A DNA stretch of 45,888 bases from Treponema sp. (GTDB lineage: Bacteria > Spirochaetota > Spirochaetia > Treponematales > Treponemataceae). Under the pieces are notes generated by a model that worked only from the letters and a program-made list of their open reading frames with translations, was not told the DNA's origin and did not search any database. Of this stretch, positions 29,439-38,593 are shown piece after piece. The stretch covers positions 1 through 45,888 of the forward strand of contig JAILFZ010000032.1 of assembly GCA_024697295.1 (NCBI GenBank), written 5' to 3'. Numbering within the stretch: position 1 is the stretch's first letter; the number at the start of each line of letters is the position of its first letter. The position numbers were made by a program, and so were the translations under genes.

Positions 29439-31283
29439 TTAGATATTGTCTGCTTCCATGAGCATATTTGTTTCCCATTCAAGAAGTTCTGCTTCCTGCT
29501 GGGGATTGTCACCTTTTACATCACACATTATGCGGAATACAGGTTCCGTTCCGCTGCCACGCATCCAGATAAATGCAAGCGGTGCTCCTTCTTTATCCTT
29601 GAATATAATTTTGAGTCCGCCTTTGCCGCTCTTTGAATAATCATCAACGTTGCGGGTTTCTTTTGTTCCGTTTGTGATGACCGCTTCGTAAGAACAGATT
29701 CCGCAGCGTCCGGCAAAGCTGTCTTTCTTTTGAGCCCATTCGCGTTCAAAAATCTTCTGGAATTTTGCCTTGAGGGCTGCGTGTGATTCTGTCTTGATGT
29801 GAAGAACAGCCCGTTTTTCACTTACACCTGTCGTGGTGTACTTTGGCAGCGTCTGAATTATATCTCGTAAAGTAAAGTTTTCTTTGTACTTGTCGCTCTG
29901 GCCGCTTGCGTCGCACCACAGGTGAAAAAGCCCCTTGTGTTCGGTGCCGGCGATTGTCTCGTCGCGCAGTGCAAGGAGTTTAACAAGGGCAAAAATTGTA
30001 CAGATAGGGTCACGGACTGCAGACGGATGAGTAATGTTTCCGCCGTTTGAGCCTTCGCCAAGAATCCGGACTTCATATCCTTCTGCGCGCTTTTCGCGGG
30101 CAAGGTTTACTACGTTTGCTTCGCCGACTTCTGCACGGAAAACTTTTGCACCAAAACTTTCTGCAATTTCATCGATGCGCATAGAAGTAGGTCCGTTTAC
30201 GGCTACACCGATTTTATTCAGGTTCTCCTGCTGCAAGAACTGTTCTGCCTTGTTTACCAGCCCGTGAAGTTCTGCCGGTGCGGCCGAGTATACGCTGAAT
30301 GCAACTTCTGAAAGAACTGAAAGTGCAAATACTTCCTGTGCTTTTAAAACCTTTGCCTTTTCTTCAAGTTCGTCCCAGTAAACGATGTTTCCGCGGTCAC
30401 CGTCACAGTCAGGCATGTAGCCCAGAATACAGTGCTCGTCGCCGTGAGCGTGGCGGTTTTCCATTTCTTTTGCGCACCAGATTAAGTTTTCCGGTTCCGG
30501 GATGATGCCGTGGGCAATCTGACCCGGCTTTCCGTAAATAGTGTTGAATGTGATGCCGCACTCATCAAGGAATGAAGAATCAATCGACATTGTGCGTGCC
30601 GAACCGTTCATATCGCAGATGATGGAAATCGGATTTGAAATTATCGCCTGTCTCAAACGGGCAAAGAATGCGTTTTGTTTTGGAATATAATCAGTGCCCG
30701 AAATTACTTCCTTGGCAAAGTTTCTGTAAACTGTAAGTGAAGTTCTTTTTGAAGCAACACTTTCTGCAAAAACCCAGTCAAGGTCGATATCAGAAGCACT
30801 TTCAATCAAAGATTTTGCGTGTTCAAGAGCATCCGGGCTGTGACATTTCTGTTCAAAAACTGCAACGAGTTTTGCGTTTTCTTCACCATTTAAAACACCA
30901 CCGTCATTGAGGCCGAATTTGATTCCGTTGTGTCCGATAGGGTTGTGTGAAGCAGAAATATAAACAAAGGCGTCTACTGAGTGAGAGTAGGCCATGATTT
31001 CCGGGGATGCAATAATTCCTGTGTATGAAACTGCAACTTTTTTTGCGTCAAAAACACGGAGCATTATGTTTGCGATGGCAGGACCTGTCGGTCTTGTGTC
31101 CATGCCGAGCGCGATAAACGGGGATTTATTTTTTGAAAGTATGTATTCGGCAAAGGTCTCGGCTGCAAGGGCAGCAATGATTCGGTTTTTTTGTCCGATT
31201 TCGCCGTTTGTATCGTTTTCGTCTCCTGACTCGGCAAATACTTTGCGCCAGCCGGAAGCGGATGTAATCATATTATGTTCCAT
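29439..31283 (-). CDS. Second phosphohexomutase family protein
   Basis: YISASHNPIGHNGIKFG, PDCDGDRGNIVYW, RGSGTEPVFRIM. Confidence 0.85.
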   Translation of the reverse strand: MEHNMITSASGWRKVFAESGDENDTNGEIGQKNRIIAALAAETFAEYILSKNKSPFIALGMDTRPTGPAIANIMLRVFDAKKVAVSYTGIIASPEIMAYSHSVDAFVYISASHNPIGHNGIKFGLNDGGVLNGEENAKLVAVFEQKCHSPDALEHAKSLIESASDIDLDWVFAESVASKRTSLTVYRNFAKEVISGTDYIPKQNAFFARLRQAIISNPISIICDMNGSARTMSIDSSFLDECGITFNTIYGKPGQIAHGIIPEPENLIWCAKEMENRHAHGDEHCILGYMPDCDGDRGNIVYWDELEEKAKVLKAQEVFALSVLSEVAFSVYSAAPAELHGLVNKAEQFLQQENLNKIGVAVNGPTSMRIDEIAESFGAKVFRAEVGEANVVNLAREKRAEGYEVRILGEGSNGGNITHPSAVRDPICTIFALVKLLALRDETIAGTEHKGLFHLWCDASGQSDKYKENFTLRDIIQTLPKYTTTGVSEKRAVLHIKTESHAALKAKFQKIFEREWAQKKDSFAGRCGICSYEAVITNGTKETRNVDDYSKSGKGGLKIIFKDKEGAPLAFIWMRGSGTEPVFRIMCDVKGDNPQQEAELLEWETNMLMEADNI

Positions 31284-31410
31284 AATTAAATTTAATTATA
31301 ATACTGAATGGACAAAATCGCAATCTAAAGAGGCTTTTGGCCTATGTAATTCTTACATAAGCATAGGCGGCATCCGCGCGGCGGGGGAGGCGCGAATTGC
31401 AAATTTCATG

Positions 31411-32268
31411 CTAAAAAGCGTCGATTGTATAGGTTAATGATTTTTCTTTTCCGAGAATGTCGCCCACGATAATTGTGATTTTATTGTGTCCCTTCGGAAT
31501 CGTAACTTCGGCCAAGAGCTGCCTTTTGAGGTTGGGGTAAACCTGTTTTGAAGTGTAAGTTTTCTTTCCGGAGGTTGAAATCTGACCTTTCTGTTGAATC
31601 AATGTATCGTAAGTAATTGAATCCACGGCGGCCCCGTTTATTAAAACCGTGCTTTTGTATGGAGTTGCGTTGGACTGGCGGTCCATGTAAAGTTTGTAGG
31701 TGCCGGACTGAAGGAGCTTTTGTGAGTTTAAATCAAAATTCTGGCCTTTTGAATTCAAAGCGCTGACATTTTTTATAAAAAGCTGGGTTTCGTTTCCAAA
31801 TCGCGGCATAAGAATGCGCGGGTTAACATAGTTTTTTGCCGCAATATCAACAACCTGAAATTCAAGAAGGGCGTTTCCTTCCTGCCAGCCTGAGTTTCCG
31901 CAGCTGCCGAGGGGAGTTCCGCTTTCGACAGTTTTTAATTCATATCGCATATCCTGTTCTTCGGTGGAAAGGTTTGCGTAAACGGTGAGCATATTGTCTT
32001 CGTGGGCAATGATTACGGCGTTTCCGAGAGTGCTTTCAAACAGGTCGTCTTCGTCATGTTCACTCAAAACGCAGGTAACATAACCGTTTTCTGCTGCCTT
32101 GATTTCTTCGCTTCCGGAAAATACGAGGGAAGGGCTAAGAAGCTCTCCTCGCGGCTGTCCAAAATACACAGAAAATGTGTCGGACATAATTTCGTTCTGG
32201 GGCCAGTCAAAGGCAAATACTGTGGATGTGATGAGTGACAGAATCAGAATTGAAATTGATTTTTTCAT
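31411..32268 (-). CDS. Secreted protein with degenerate M23/LytM domain
   Basis: Signal peptide MKKSISILILSLITSTVFA; GNAVIIAHEDNMLTVYANLS and LLEFQV replace YAHLS / HLHFEV. Confidence 0.7.
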   Translation of the reverse strand: MKKSISILILSLITSTVFAFDWPQNEIMSDTFSVYFGQPRGELLSPSLVFSGSEEIKAAENGYVTCVLSEHDEDDLFESTLGNAVIIAHEDNMLTVYANLSTEEQDMRYELKTVESGTPLGSCGNSGWQEGNALLEFQVVDIAAKNYVNPRILMPRFGNETQLFIKNVSALNSKGQNFDLNSQKLLQSGTYKLYMDRQSNATPYKSTVLINGAAVDSITYDTLIQQKGQISTSGKKTYTSKQVYPNLKRQLLAEVTIPKGHNKITIIVGDILGKEKSLTYTIDAF

Positions 32269-32280
32269 TTTGTGCCCCGT

Positions 32281-33354
32281 TTATTTATATTGGAATTCCA
32301 TACAGCTGATTGAAGAGTCTTTTCCGACAAACAGTTTGTTTGAGTGTACGCTGATAAAAGCGTGGTCTGCCTTAAAACTGAAGCTTCCCGTGTACACAGA
32401 GTATTTTTCAAGGACAGAAACAGTGTACTGTCCGTCAGCCCTGCTCAAAATAAAAACAGTATCGCTGTCATCAGAAAGCTGAATTGAAAGAATTGCGCCG
32501 TTGACTTTTATGTGAGTGATTTTGAGTTTGCCTATGTCAACAACTCCAAGTCCGTCTTTATATGCAAAAAAACATCTGCTTGAGTCTTCGGAAAATACGA
32601 CCGGAACCTGACGGTTTGTAGAACTTTTTAAAAACTCGTGGAATTCAACCGTGCTTTTTCCGTTCCTGCGGCTTGCAAGAACAAAGCGCTGTTCGTCCTG
32701 TCCGCTGACAGTTGCGTAATAATTTGCGTCTTCAGAAATTGCGGCACCGAGGATTACCTCGTATTTGCTTCCGCCCGGAGAATATTTGTCGAGAATGGTT
32801 CCGTTATTGTCAAAGGTGATTACGGTTCCGTCGGCGTAGCCTGCGATAACTCCGTTATTTGAAGAAGAAAAGGCCGTAATCGGGGCGTAGTTTTCAAAAC
32901 TCCAGTTTACGCTTCCGTCGTTTTTCAAGGCAGAAAAAGCGTTTCCACCCGGAAGCATCAGATACTTTCTGTCCTGCTGAAAAAACGGAAAGCCTTCCAG
33001 TTCAATCCGGCCTGCTTCTGAACCGTCCGGATTGTTGAATTTTATTGGTTTTCCGTTGGAGCCGTAGACTGCGTAGGAAGACGGGCTTATGGTAACTTTA
33101 TACGGAAATGTGAATACATTTAAAATGATTCCGTCTTCTGTAAAATAGCCGGCGTTCTGTCCGATTTTGAATGGAATTTTGTTTTTGCCGGCGGCCTGAT
33201 CTGCCTTTGCCGAAACGCGGTTTGCTTCAACCGTCCATTTAGAAATAAAGTGTGCTTCTTTTGAAAGTGGTCTTGCGGCCAGAACTATATACAAAACTGA
33301 AAGTGTTATTCCGAGAGGAATTGCAATATTTGCCTTTTTTTCCATGAAAACCAT
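32281..33354 (-). CDS. Membrane-anchored beta-propeller-like protein of unknown function
   Basis: N-terminal TM (ANIAIPLGITLSVLYIVLAARPL) and repeated blade-like strands (NGVIAGYADGTVITFDNNGTILDKYSPGG). Confidence 0.6.
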   Translation of the reverse strand: MVFMEKKANIAIPLGITLSVLYIVLAARPLSKEAHFISKWTVEANRVSAKADQAAGKNKIPFKIGQNAGYFTEDGIILNVFTFPYKVTISPSSYAVYGSNGKPIKFNNPDGSEAGRIELEGFPFFQQDRKYLMLPGGNAFSALKNDGSVNWSFENYAPITAFSSSNNGVIAGYADGTVITFDNNGTILDKYSPGGSKYEVILGAAISEDANYYATVSGQDEQRFVLASRRNGKSTVEFHEFLKSSTNRQVPVVFSEDSSRCFFAYKDGLGVVDIGKLKITHIKVNGAILSIQLSDDSDTVFILSRADGQYTVSVLEKYSVYTGSFSFKADHAFISVHSNKLFVGKDSSISCMEFQYK

Positions 33355-33408
33355 GTTATAATGTTAAAAATAAGAAGTCAATAAATGCAGGTAAATAGAG
33401 GTGGCAAA

Positions 33409-33822
33409 ATGGATATCAAAAAAGAAAAACTTGAAGAATTATTCTTGCATGCACTTCAGGCATCAAAAAACTCTTATTCGCCGTACTCAAAGTTTCCGGT
33501 AGGAGCTGCGATTCTTACCGAGGACGGAGTTGAATACACAGGCTGTAATGTTGAAAACCGCTCATACGGTTTGACAAACTGTGCCGAAAGAACTGCTGTG
33601 TTTAAAGCTGTTTCAGAAGGTCACCGCCGTATTGCCGCTGTAGCGATTGCAGCCCCAAAGGCAGATTATCCTGTAGGGCCATGCGGTGCCTGCCGTCAGG
33701 TTCTTACTGAATTCGGTCAGAATGATGTGCCGGTAATATTCGGTTCAAAAATCGAAAACTGTCAGGTTAAGACCCTGGGTGAACTTTATCCTTTTGACAG
33801 CCTTCACGAACTTGCAGATTAA
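33409..33822 (+). CDS. cdd: Cytidine deaminase
   Basis: TGCNVENRSYGLTNCAERTAVFKAV and PVGPCGACRQVLTEF; AGGTGG RBS before ATG 33409. Confidence 0.95.
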   Translation: MDIKKEKLEELFLHALQASKNSYSPYSKFPVGAAILTEDGVEYTGCNVENRSYGLTNCAERTAVFKAVSEGHRRIAAVAIAAPKADYPVGPCGACRQVLTEFGQNDVPVIFGSKIENCQVKTLGELYPFDSLHELAD

Positions 33823-33917
33823 CCGATGTCGGAAAAATCTTCCTTGACAAAATACCGCAAGAAATGCAAAATACAGTAATAAACAACATAAAAAAAGAAT
33901 AATCAGAGGGATAAATC

Positions 33918-34571
33918 ATGGAAGACGATATTCTTACTATAGAAGAAGTGGCAAAATATCTCAGAGTATCTGAACGTACAGTTTACGACTGGGCTCAGAA
34001 AGGGGAAATTCCATCAGGAAAGATTGGAACCGTATGGAGATTTAAAAAATCAGAAATCGAAAAATGGGTTAACGAACGTCTTTCTTCAAATCAGAAAAAA
34101 GAAGAACCAAATCCGGCAGTACTTGTTAAAAACATTCTCGCTCCGGAGAGAATCGTATTTATTGATCATACAACAAAACGCGATGCAATCGTAGAACTTG
34201 CAAACAACCTCAGCACAGCTCCCCAGGTAAAATACAAGGATGAACTCGTAAGCGAAATCCTCAAGCGTGAAGAATTGATGTCTACAGCAATCGGCCGTGG
34301 AATCGCAATTCCTCACGTAAGGCTTTCTTCAGTTACTGACCTTGTAATGAGCGTTGGTATCTGCCGCAACGACATCATTGATTTCCAGACAATCGATGAA
34401 ATCCCGGTTCGGATTCTTATTATGATTGCGGCCGCTTATAACCAGCACACATATTATCTTCAGACCCTGAGTTTCTTCAGTTCAAAACTCAAGGAAAAAC
34501 AGCTTCGCGATGCATTGCTTGCAGCTAAAACTTCTGAAGAAGCATACGAACTTTTAACAAAAGACAACTAG
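33918..34571 (+). CDS. Excisionase/MerR-type HTH fused to PTS EIIA (fructose/nitrogen family)
   Basis: LTIEEVAKYLRVSERTVYDWAQKGEIPSGKIGTVWRFKKSEIEKW HTH, then EIIA with AIGRGIAIPHVR phospho-His motif. Confidence 0.88.
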   Translation: MEDDILTIEEVAKYLRVSERTVYDWAQKGEIPSGKIGTVWRFKKSEIEKWVNERLSSNQKKEEPNPAVLVKNILAPERIVFIDHTTKRDAIVELANNLSTAPQVKYKDELVSEILKREELMSTAIGRGIAIPHVRLSSVTDLVMSVGICRNDIIDFQTIDEIPVRILIMIAAAYNQHTYYLQTLSFFSSKLKEKQLRDALLAAKTSEEAYELLTKDN

Positions 34572-35749
34572 TCATATAATTCGACAGGAATCCATTTGCT
34601 TCTGTCCTGCATGTCTGCGCTTATCATGCCCCATGTAAGGTCTTTGGCGGTGGTTTCTCCTGTCAGATATTTTTTTCCGTCCAGTTCAAAATACTGCCCC
34701 TGTTTTCCGTCCAGATAAACACCTGCCATCGCATGGCTGTATTCAACCGAAATGTACATAACGCTGTCTATATTCATGTTTTTGAATAATGTCATTAAAA
34801 GCATTGAACGGCTGTCGCAGTCGCTTCCTCTTCCTGCAAGAACTGCCGGTATGTTTGTAAAATCGGCCTTGTCCGCTGTTGCAGATACCCTCTCGTAACC
34901 GAATCCCTGCGTCCAGGTTAAAAGGGCCTGTGCAACTGTAAGCTCGTCTGTTGTTGAATTAAAGAGGGCTGCAGAAATGTCAAAGGCAGGCTTTTTAACA
35001 CGCCCCATTGCGTCTTTTGCGATAAGGCGGTAAAAACGCTGCCACGCTTCTTTCCACATGTTTGTACTGGCAAAAATCTTGAATACGGCAAATTCACGGT
35101 CTACGACAAACTGATTTGCCTGGCTGTCATCCTTATCGATTTGGGTTTTGATTTTTTGTCCTGCAATATTTAGTGTGATATCAACCGGACTTGTTTTTGG
35201 AAATGCAAAGCTTGTGACAGGACCTGCTTCACGCCTGCTTGCGCGGTCAATCATGATGGAATCCATTATCGAAAGCAGAAACTGTTCAAGATCGTAAAAC
35301 TTGTCCTTGGGGCAGTAGCTTATAACGCACAGACAGTCTGTCTGTGACGGGAGCGGAATACAGACTGCCCAGCCCTCCATTTCTTGTCCGAGTACATTTT
35401 GCGGAACGCTGATTTTGCTTATACTGCAGTCCTGGTTACGCCAGCGCAATTCGGAAACTTCTCCTTTTGCCGAAAGTTTTTTGAGGGTTGAATTCAGGCA
35501 GTCTGCGCTGTTTTTGTCTGACTCTGAAGGCCATACCCTGATGACAGTCTGCACGGGAACCATTGTGTGTTCAAACAGAACGGAGCGTTCGTCCTGTGAA
35601 CAGTCTGCGATGGAAAATCCTTCCGGAAAGTCAATCGAGTATCCGTAAATATCGCTGGAAATAACTTCCGCATTGAGCTGAGTAAAAAACGATAAAGTTA
35701 TGGCTGTTAAGATAAGTCTTACAAGTTTATTATTTCTTTTGGTTTTCAT
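34568..35749 (-). CDS. Secreted transglutaminase-like (papain-fold) domain protein
   Basis: Signal peptide; VLAGRGSDCDSRSMLLMTLFKNMNIDSVMYISVEYSHAMAGVYLDG resembles the transglutaminase-like Cys/His core. Confidence 0.6.
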   Translation of the reverse strand: MKTKRNNKLVRLILTAITLSFFTQLNAEVISSDIYGYSIDFPEGFSIADCSQDERSVLFEHTMVPVQTVIRVWPSESDKNSADCLNSTLKKLSAKGEVSELRWRNQDCSISKISVPQNVLGQEMEGWAVCIPLPSQTDCLCVISYCPKDKFYDLEQFLLSIMDSIMIDRASRREAGPVTSFAFPKTSPVDITLNIAGQKIKTQIDKDDSQANQFVVDREFAVFKIFASTNMWKEAWQRFYRLIAKDAMGRVKKPAFDISAALFNSTTDELTVAQALLTWTQGFGYERVSATADKADFTNIPAVLAGRGSDCDSRSMLLMTLFKNMNIDSVMYISVEYSHAMAGVYLDGKQGQYFELDGKKYLTGETTAKDLTWGMISADMQDRSKWIPVELYD

Positions 35750-35779
35750 ATTTCCTCTTGTTCGCTATAATATTTTCGG

Positions 35780-36511
35780 ATGAAAGATACTCTTATTATA
35801 TACGAAAATTCCGAGATTCTCATTGTTTACAAAGAAGCCGGTGTCTCTGTGCAGGGCGGTCAGGGAATCAAATATCCGCTGGATGAAGAACTTTCAAAAC
35901 AGCTTGGATACAAGATTTACCTCGTTCACCGCCTTGATAAGGAAACGTCCGGGCTCCTTGCAGTTGCAAAAAATCCCGCAGCTGCCTGCAAATGGACTAA
36001 ACTTATTGCGACAAAAAAAGTTACAAAAAATTACCTCGCAGTCTGTTTTGGAAACCCTCTTGTAAACGGAAAGGAAAGTTTAAGCGGAGTTTTGTCGGAT
36101 TCAATAAAAAAAGACGGCCGCAATCTTGAAGCAAGCACTCATTTTAAAGTCCTTTCTTCCAGAACTGTTGAACTTCCGGTTCCTGCAACAGACGCAGCCG
36201 CTCCAGATGCAGACGGTCCAAAATCCCTTAAACTCAGTGCACTTTCTTTAACCCTTGATACCGGCCGGATGCACCAGATCCGTATACACCTTGGAAAGGC
36301 GAATGCACCGATTGCAGGCGATGACAAGCACGGAAACTTTAAGTTCAACAAGCTTGCCCGTAAACTCGGAATTAAAAAGCTCTGCCTTATGGCTTACGAA
36401 CTGACAATAAATGACGCAGGTAAAAAGATGACTTTCCGCTCACCGGTTCCCGAACACATGAAAGGGGCGCTGTCGCTGTGTGGGCTTCAGGAAGGGCAGT
36501 TTGGCAAGTAA
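35780..36511 (+). CDS. RluA-family pseudouridine synthase
   Basis: VHRLDKETSGLLAVAKN catalytic motif, GRMHQIRIHL. Confidence 0.92.
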   Translation: MKDTLIIYENSEILIVYKEAGVSVQGGQGIKYPLDEELSKQLGYKIYLVHRLDKETSGLLAVAKNPAAACKWTKLIATKKVTKNYLAVCFGNPLVNGKESLSGVLSDSIKKDGRNLEASTHFKVLSSRTVELPVPATDAAAPDADGPKSLKLSALSLTLDTGRMHQIRIHLGKANAPIAGDDKHGNFKFNKLARKLGIKKLCLMAYELTINDAGKKMTFRSPVPEHMKGALSLCGLQEGQFGK

Positions 36512-36523
36512 AATCAAAGGTTG

Positions 36524-36552
36524 TTGACACTTTTTTGGCAAAGAGTTATATT
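36524..36552 (+). promoter_or_regulatory. Strong sigma70-like promoter of the rimP-nusA-infB operon
   Basis: TTGACA (36524-36529), 17-bp spacer, TATATT (36547-36552). Confidence 0.75.
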
Positions 36553-36580
36553 ATATGTACATTTTAATAGAAATATTTAA

Positions 36581-36607
36581 ATGGATCCGCGCAAACGGGT
36601 CCATTTT
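36581..36607 (+). promoter_or_regulatory. Terminator-like leader hairpin before rimP
   Basis: ATGGATCCG-CGCAAA-CGGGTCCAT (one G.U wobble) followed by a short T run, between promoter and start codon. Confidence 0.65.
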
Positions 36608-36634
36608 TGTTTTGCAGGAAAGTCAGAGAAAATT

Positions 36635-37108
36635 ATGGATTATATTGCACTTGATACTATTCCTTATTATTCAGAATGCGAAAGCATTGTAAGTGAGCTC
36701 GGTTATCATCTTGTAGAATTAAAACTCACTAAACAGGGAAAGACAACCCATATTCTTGCAACTATTACCGCAGAAGATCCTTCTGTAAGTATTGGTGTAA
36801 ATGACTGTTCCAAAGTGCACAGAATTCTTCTTCCAAAAATCGAAGAAATCCTTGGAACGGATGATACATACATGGAACTGTCTTCACCTGGAATGGAACG
36901 CAACTTTAAGAATGCGGCTGAATTTGCTCTTTTTAAGGGCAGACAGGTTCGTGTGTGGGATAAAACTGTAACAGACTGGGTTGGCGGAATCGTTGTTGAT
37001 TCTGACGACAGGTCAATTACTCTGGGAATTACGCAGGACGACGGTTCTTCTGTACAAAAGACCGTAGCCTACGTTGATATAGCAAAAGCAAAATTTATTC
37101 ATTTGTAG
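36635..37108 (+). CDS. rimP: Ribosome maturation factor RimP
   Basis: Located before nusA; VSIGVNDCSKVHRIL...YMELSSPGMERNFKNAAEFALFKGRQVRV; start moved downstream of the leader hairpin. Confidence 0.9.
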   Translation: MDYIALDTIPYYSECESIVSELGYHLVELKLTKQGKTTHILATITAEDPSVSIGVNDCSKVHRILLPKIEEILGTDDTYMELSSPGMERNFKNAAEFALFKGRQVRVWDKTVTDWVGGIVVDSDDRSITLGITQDDGSSVQKTVAYVDIAKAKFIHL

Positions 37109-37120
37109 GAGGCTTGAAAT

Positions 37121-38572
37121 ATGTCAGAAATGGCAGAGGCAATCCGTGAACTCATGCAGGAAAAAGGAGTTACGGAAGATTCTATCAAGCAGACTGTGGA
37201 AAGCGCCATTAAGGCAGCTTATAAAAAAACTTTTGGTACAGCAGATAACTGTGTTGTAAAATTTGCAGACGATTTGTCGGATGTTTCTGTTTATTCAAGA
37301 AAGACAATCGTAGACGGCGTTTACGATCCTGTAACCGAAATTGAACTCGAAGAAGCTCTTAAAATGAGCGAGGAATGCGAAGAAGGCGACGAAATCGACA
37401 TTCTTGTTGACCCTAAAGATTTTGAACGTTCAGCTGTTTCAACAGGTAAGCAGGCTGCTCACCAGGGGCTTAACGAAAGTTTTAAGGACAATCTTTACAA
37501 CGAATACAAAGATAAGACCGGCGAAGTTATCATCGGTTATTATCAGCGTGAACACAACGGCAACATCTATCTCGACCTCGGAAAGGTTGAAGGTATCCTG
37601 CCTGTTAAGTTCCAGAGCCCGAGAGAAGAATATCACAAGAATGACCGCATCAAGGCCGTTATTGTTGATATCAAAAAGACAAATTCAGGACTCCAGCTCG
37701 TATTGAGCCGTTCCGATCCAAGACTTGTACAGTCAATTGTAAGCCTTGAAGTTCCTGAAATTGAAGATAAAACCATTATAATTCATAAAATCGTACGCGA
37801 AGCAGGTTACAGAACTAAGATTGCCGTGTACTCAGATAAAGAAGATGTTGATCCTGTAGGAGCATGTGTTGGTCTTAAGGGTGTTCGTATCCAGAACGTT
37901 ATCCGCGAACTTGAAGGTGAAAAAATCGACGTTCTTAAATATGATCCGGATCCTGTTGAATTCATCAAAAACGCTCTTTCTCCGGCAGAAGTTGAAAAAG
38001 TTCTCATCACTGACGAAGAAAAACGTACAGCTCTTGCAATCGTTAACGAAAGCCAGTTCTCTCTTGCTATCGGTAAACAGGGACAGAACGTGCGCCTCGC
38101 AAACCGTTTGTGCGACTGGAGCATCGATGTCAAGACAGAAGAACAGGCTGCAGAAATGGATCTGAGCGAATTTACTTCACGCCGTGCCGCAGAAGAATTG
38201 TTCAATACATCTGAAGAAGTACCTGCTTCCGGCGAAGAAGAAATTTCAACAATCAGCGATCTTCCTGGTGTTGACGCTGACGTTGCTGCCAAGCTTAAGG
38301 CCAGAGACCTTGATGATATCCAGGCATTCGTAGATGCTTACGATGACGGAAACCTTTCTGTAGAAGGCGTTACTCAGGAACAGCTTGATGCAGTTAACAA
38401 AATTATCAGAGATGTAGTAGAATTCGTTGAAGAAGACGAAGAAACTGCTGAATCTGAAGTTCCAGCCGAAGAAGCCGATGATGAAGAATATCATTGTCCG
38501 GAATGTGGAGCAAAGATTACACTGGATATGACAAAATGTCCTAATTGTGGTGTAGAATTCGAATTTGAATAA
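37121..38572 (+). CDS. nusA: Transcription termination/antitermination factor NusA with C-terminal zinc-ribbon
   Basis: S1 and KH regions (VGACVGLKGVRIQNVIRELEGEKIDV; AIGKQGQNVRLANRL); C-terminal CPECGAKITLDMTKCPNCG. Confidence 0.95.
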   Translation: MSEMAEAIRELMQEKGVTEDSIKQTVESAIKAAYKKTFGTADNCVVKFADDLSDVSVYSRKTIVDGVYDPVTEIELEEALKMSEECEEGDEIDILVDPKDFERSAVSTGKQAAHQGLNESFKDNLYNEYKDKTGEVIIGYYQREHNGNIYLDLGKVEGILPVKFQSPREEYHKNDRIKAVIVDIKKTNSGLQLVLSRSDPRLVQSIVSLEVPEIEDKTIIIHKIVREAGYRTKIAVYSDKEDVDPVGACVGLKGVRIQNVIRELEGEKIDVLKYDPDPVEFIKNALSPAEVEKVLITDEEKRTALAIVNESQFSLAIGKQGQNVRLANRLCDWSIDVKTEEQAAEMDLSEFTSRRAAEELFNTSEEVPASGEEEISTISDLPGVDADVAAKLKARDLDDIQAFVDAYDDGNLSVEGVTQEQLDAVNKIIRDVVEFVEEDEETAESEVPAEEADDEEYHCPECGAKITLDMTKCPNCGVEFEFE

Positions 38573-38593
38573 TAAGAGGTAAAACTGAAAAAT

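Noticed and set aside
29402-29512. N-terminal extension of the phosphoglucomutase ORF to 29512
   Set aside because: It overlaps the upstream mutase gene; ATG 29401 has a good RBS (AAAGGAG) and starts the conserved protein.
33844-33880. Possible promoter (TTGACA) before the HTH-EIIA gene
   Set aside because: A good -35 is present but no convincing -10 at 16-18 bp spacing.
36581-36634. ORF-track start for rimP at 36581 (MDPRKRVHFCFAGKSEKI)
   Set aside because: This ATG lies inside the leader hairpin; the RimP-like sequence begins at ATG 36635.
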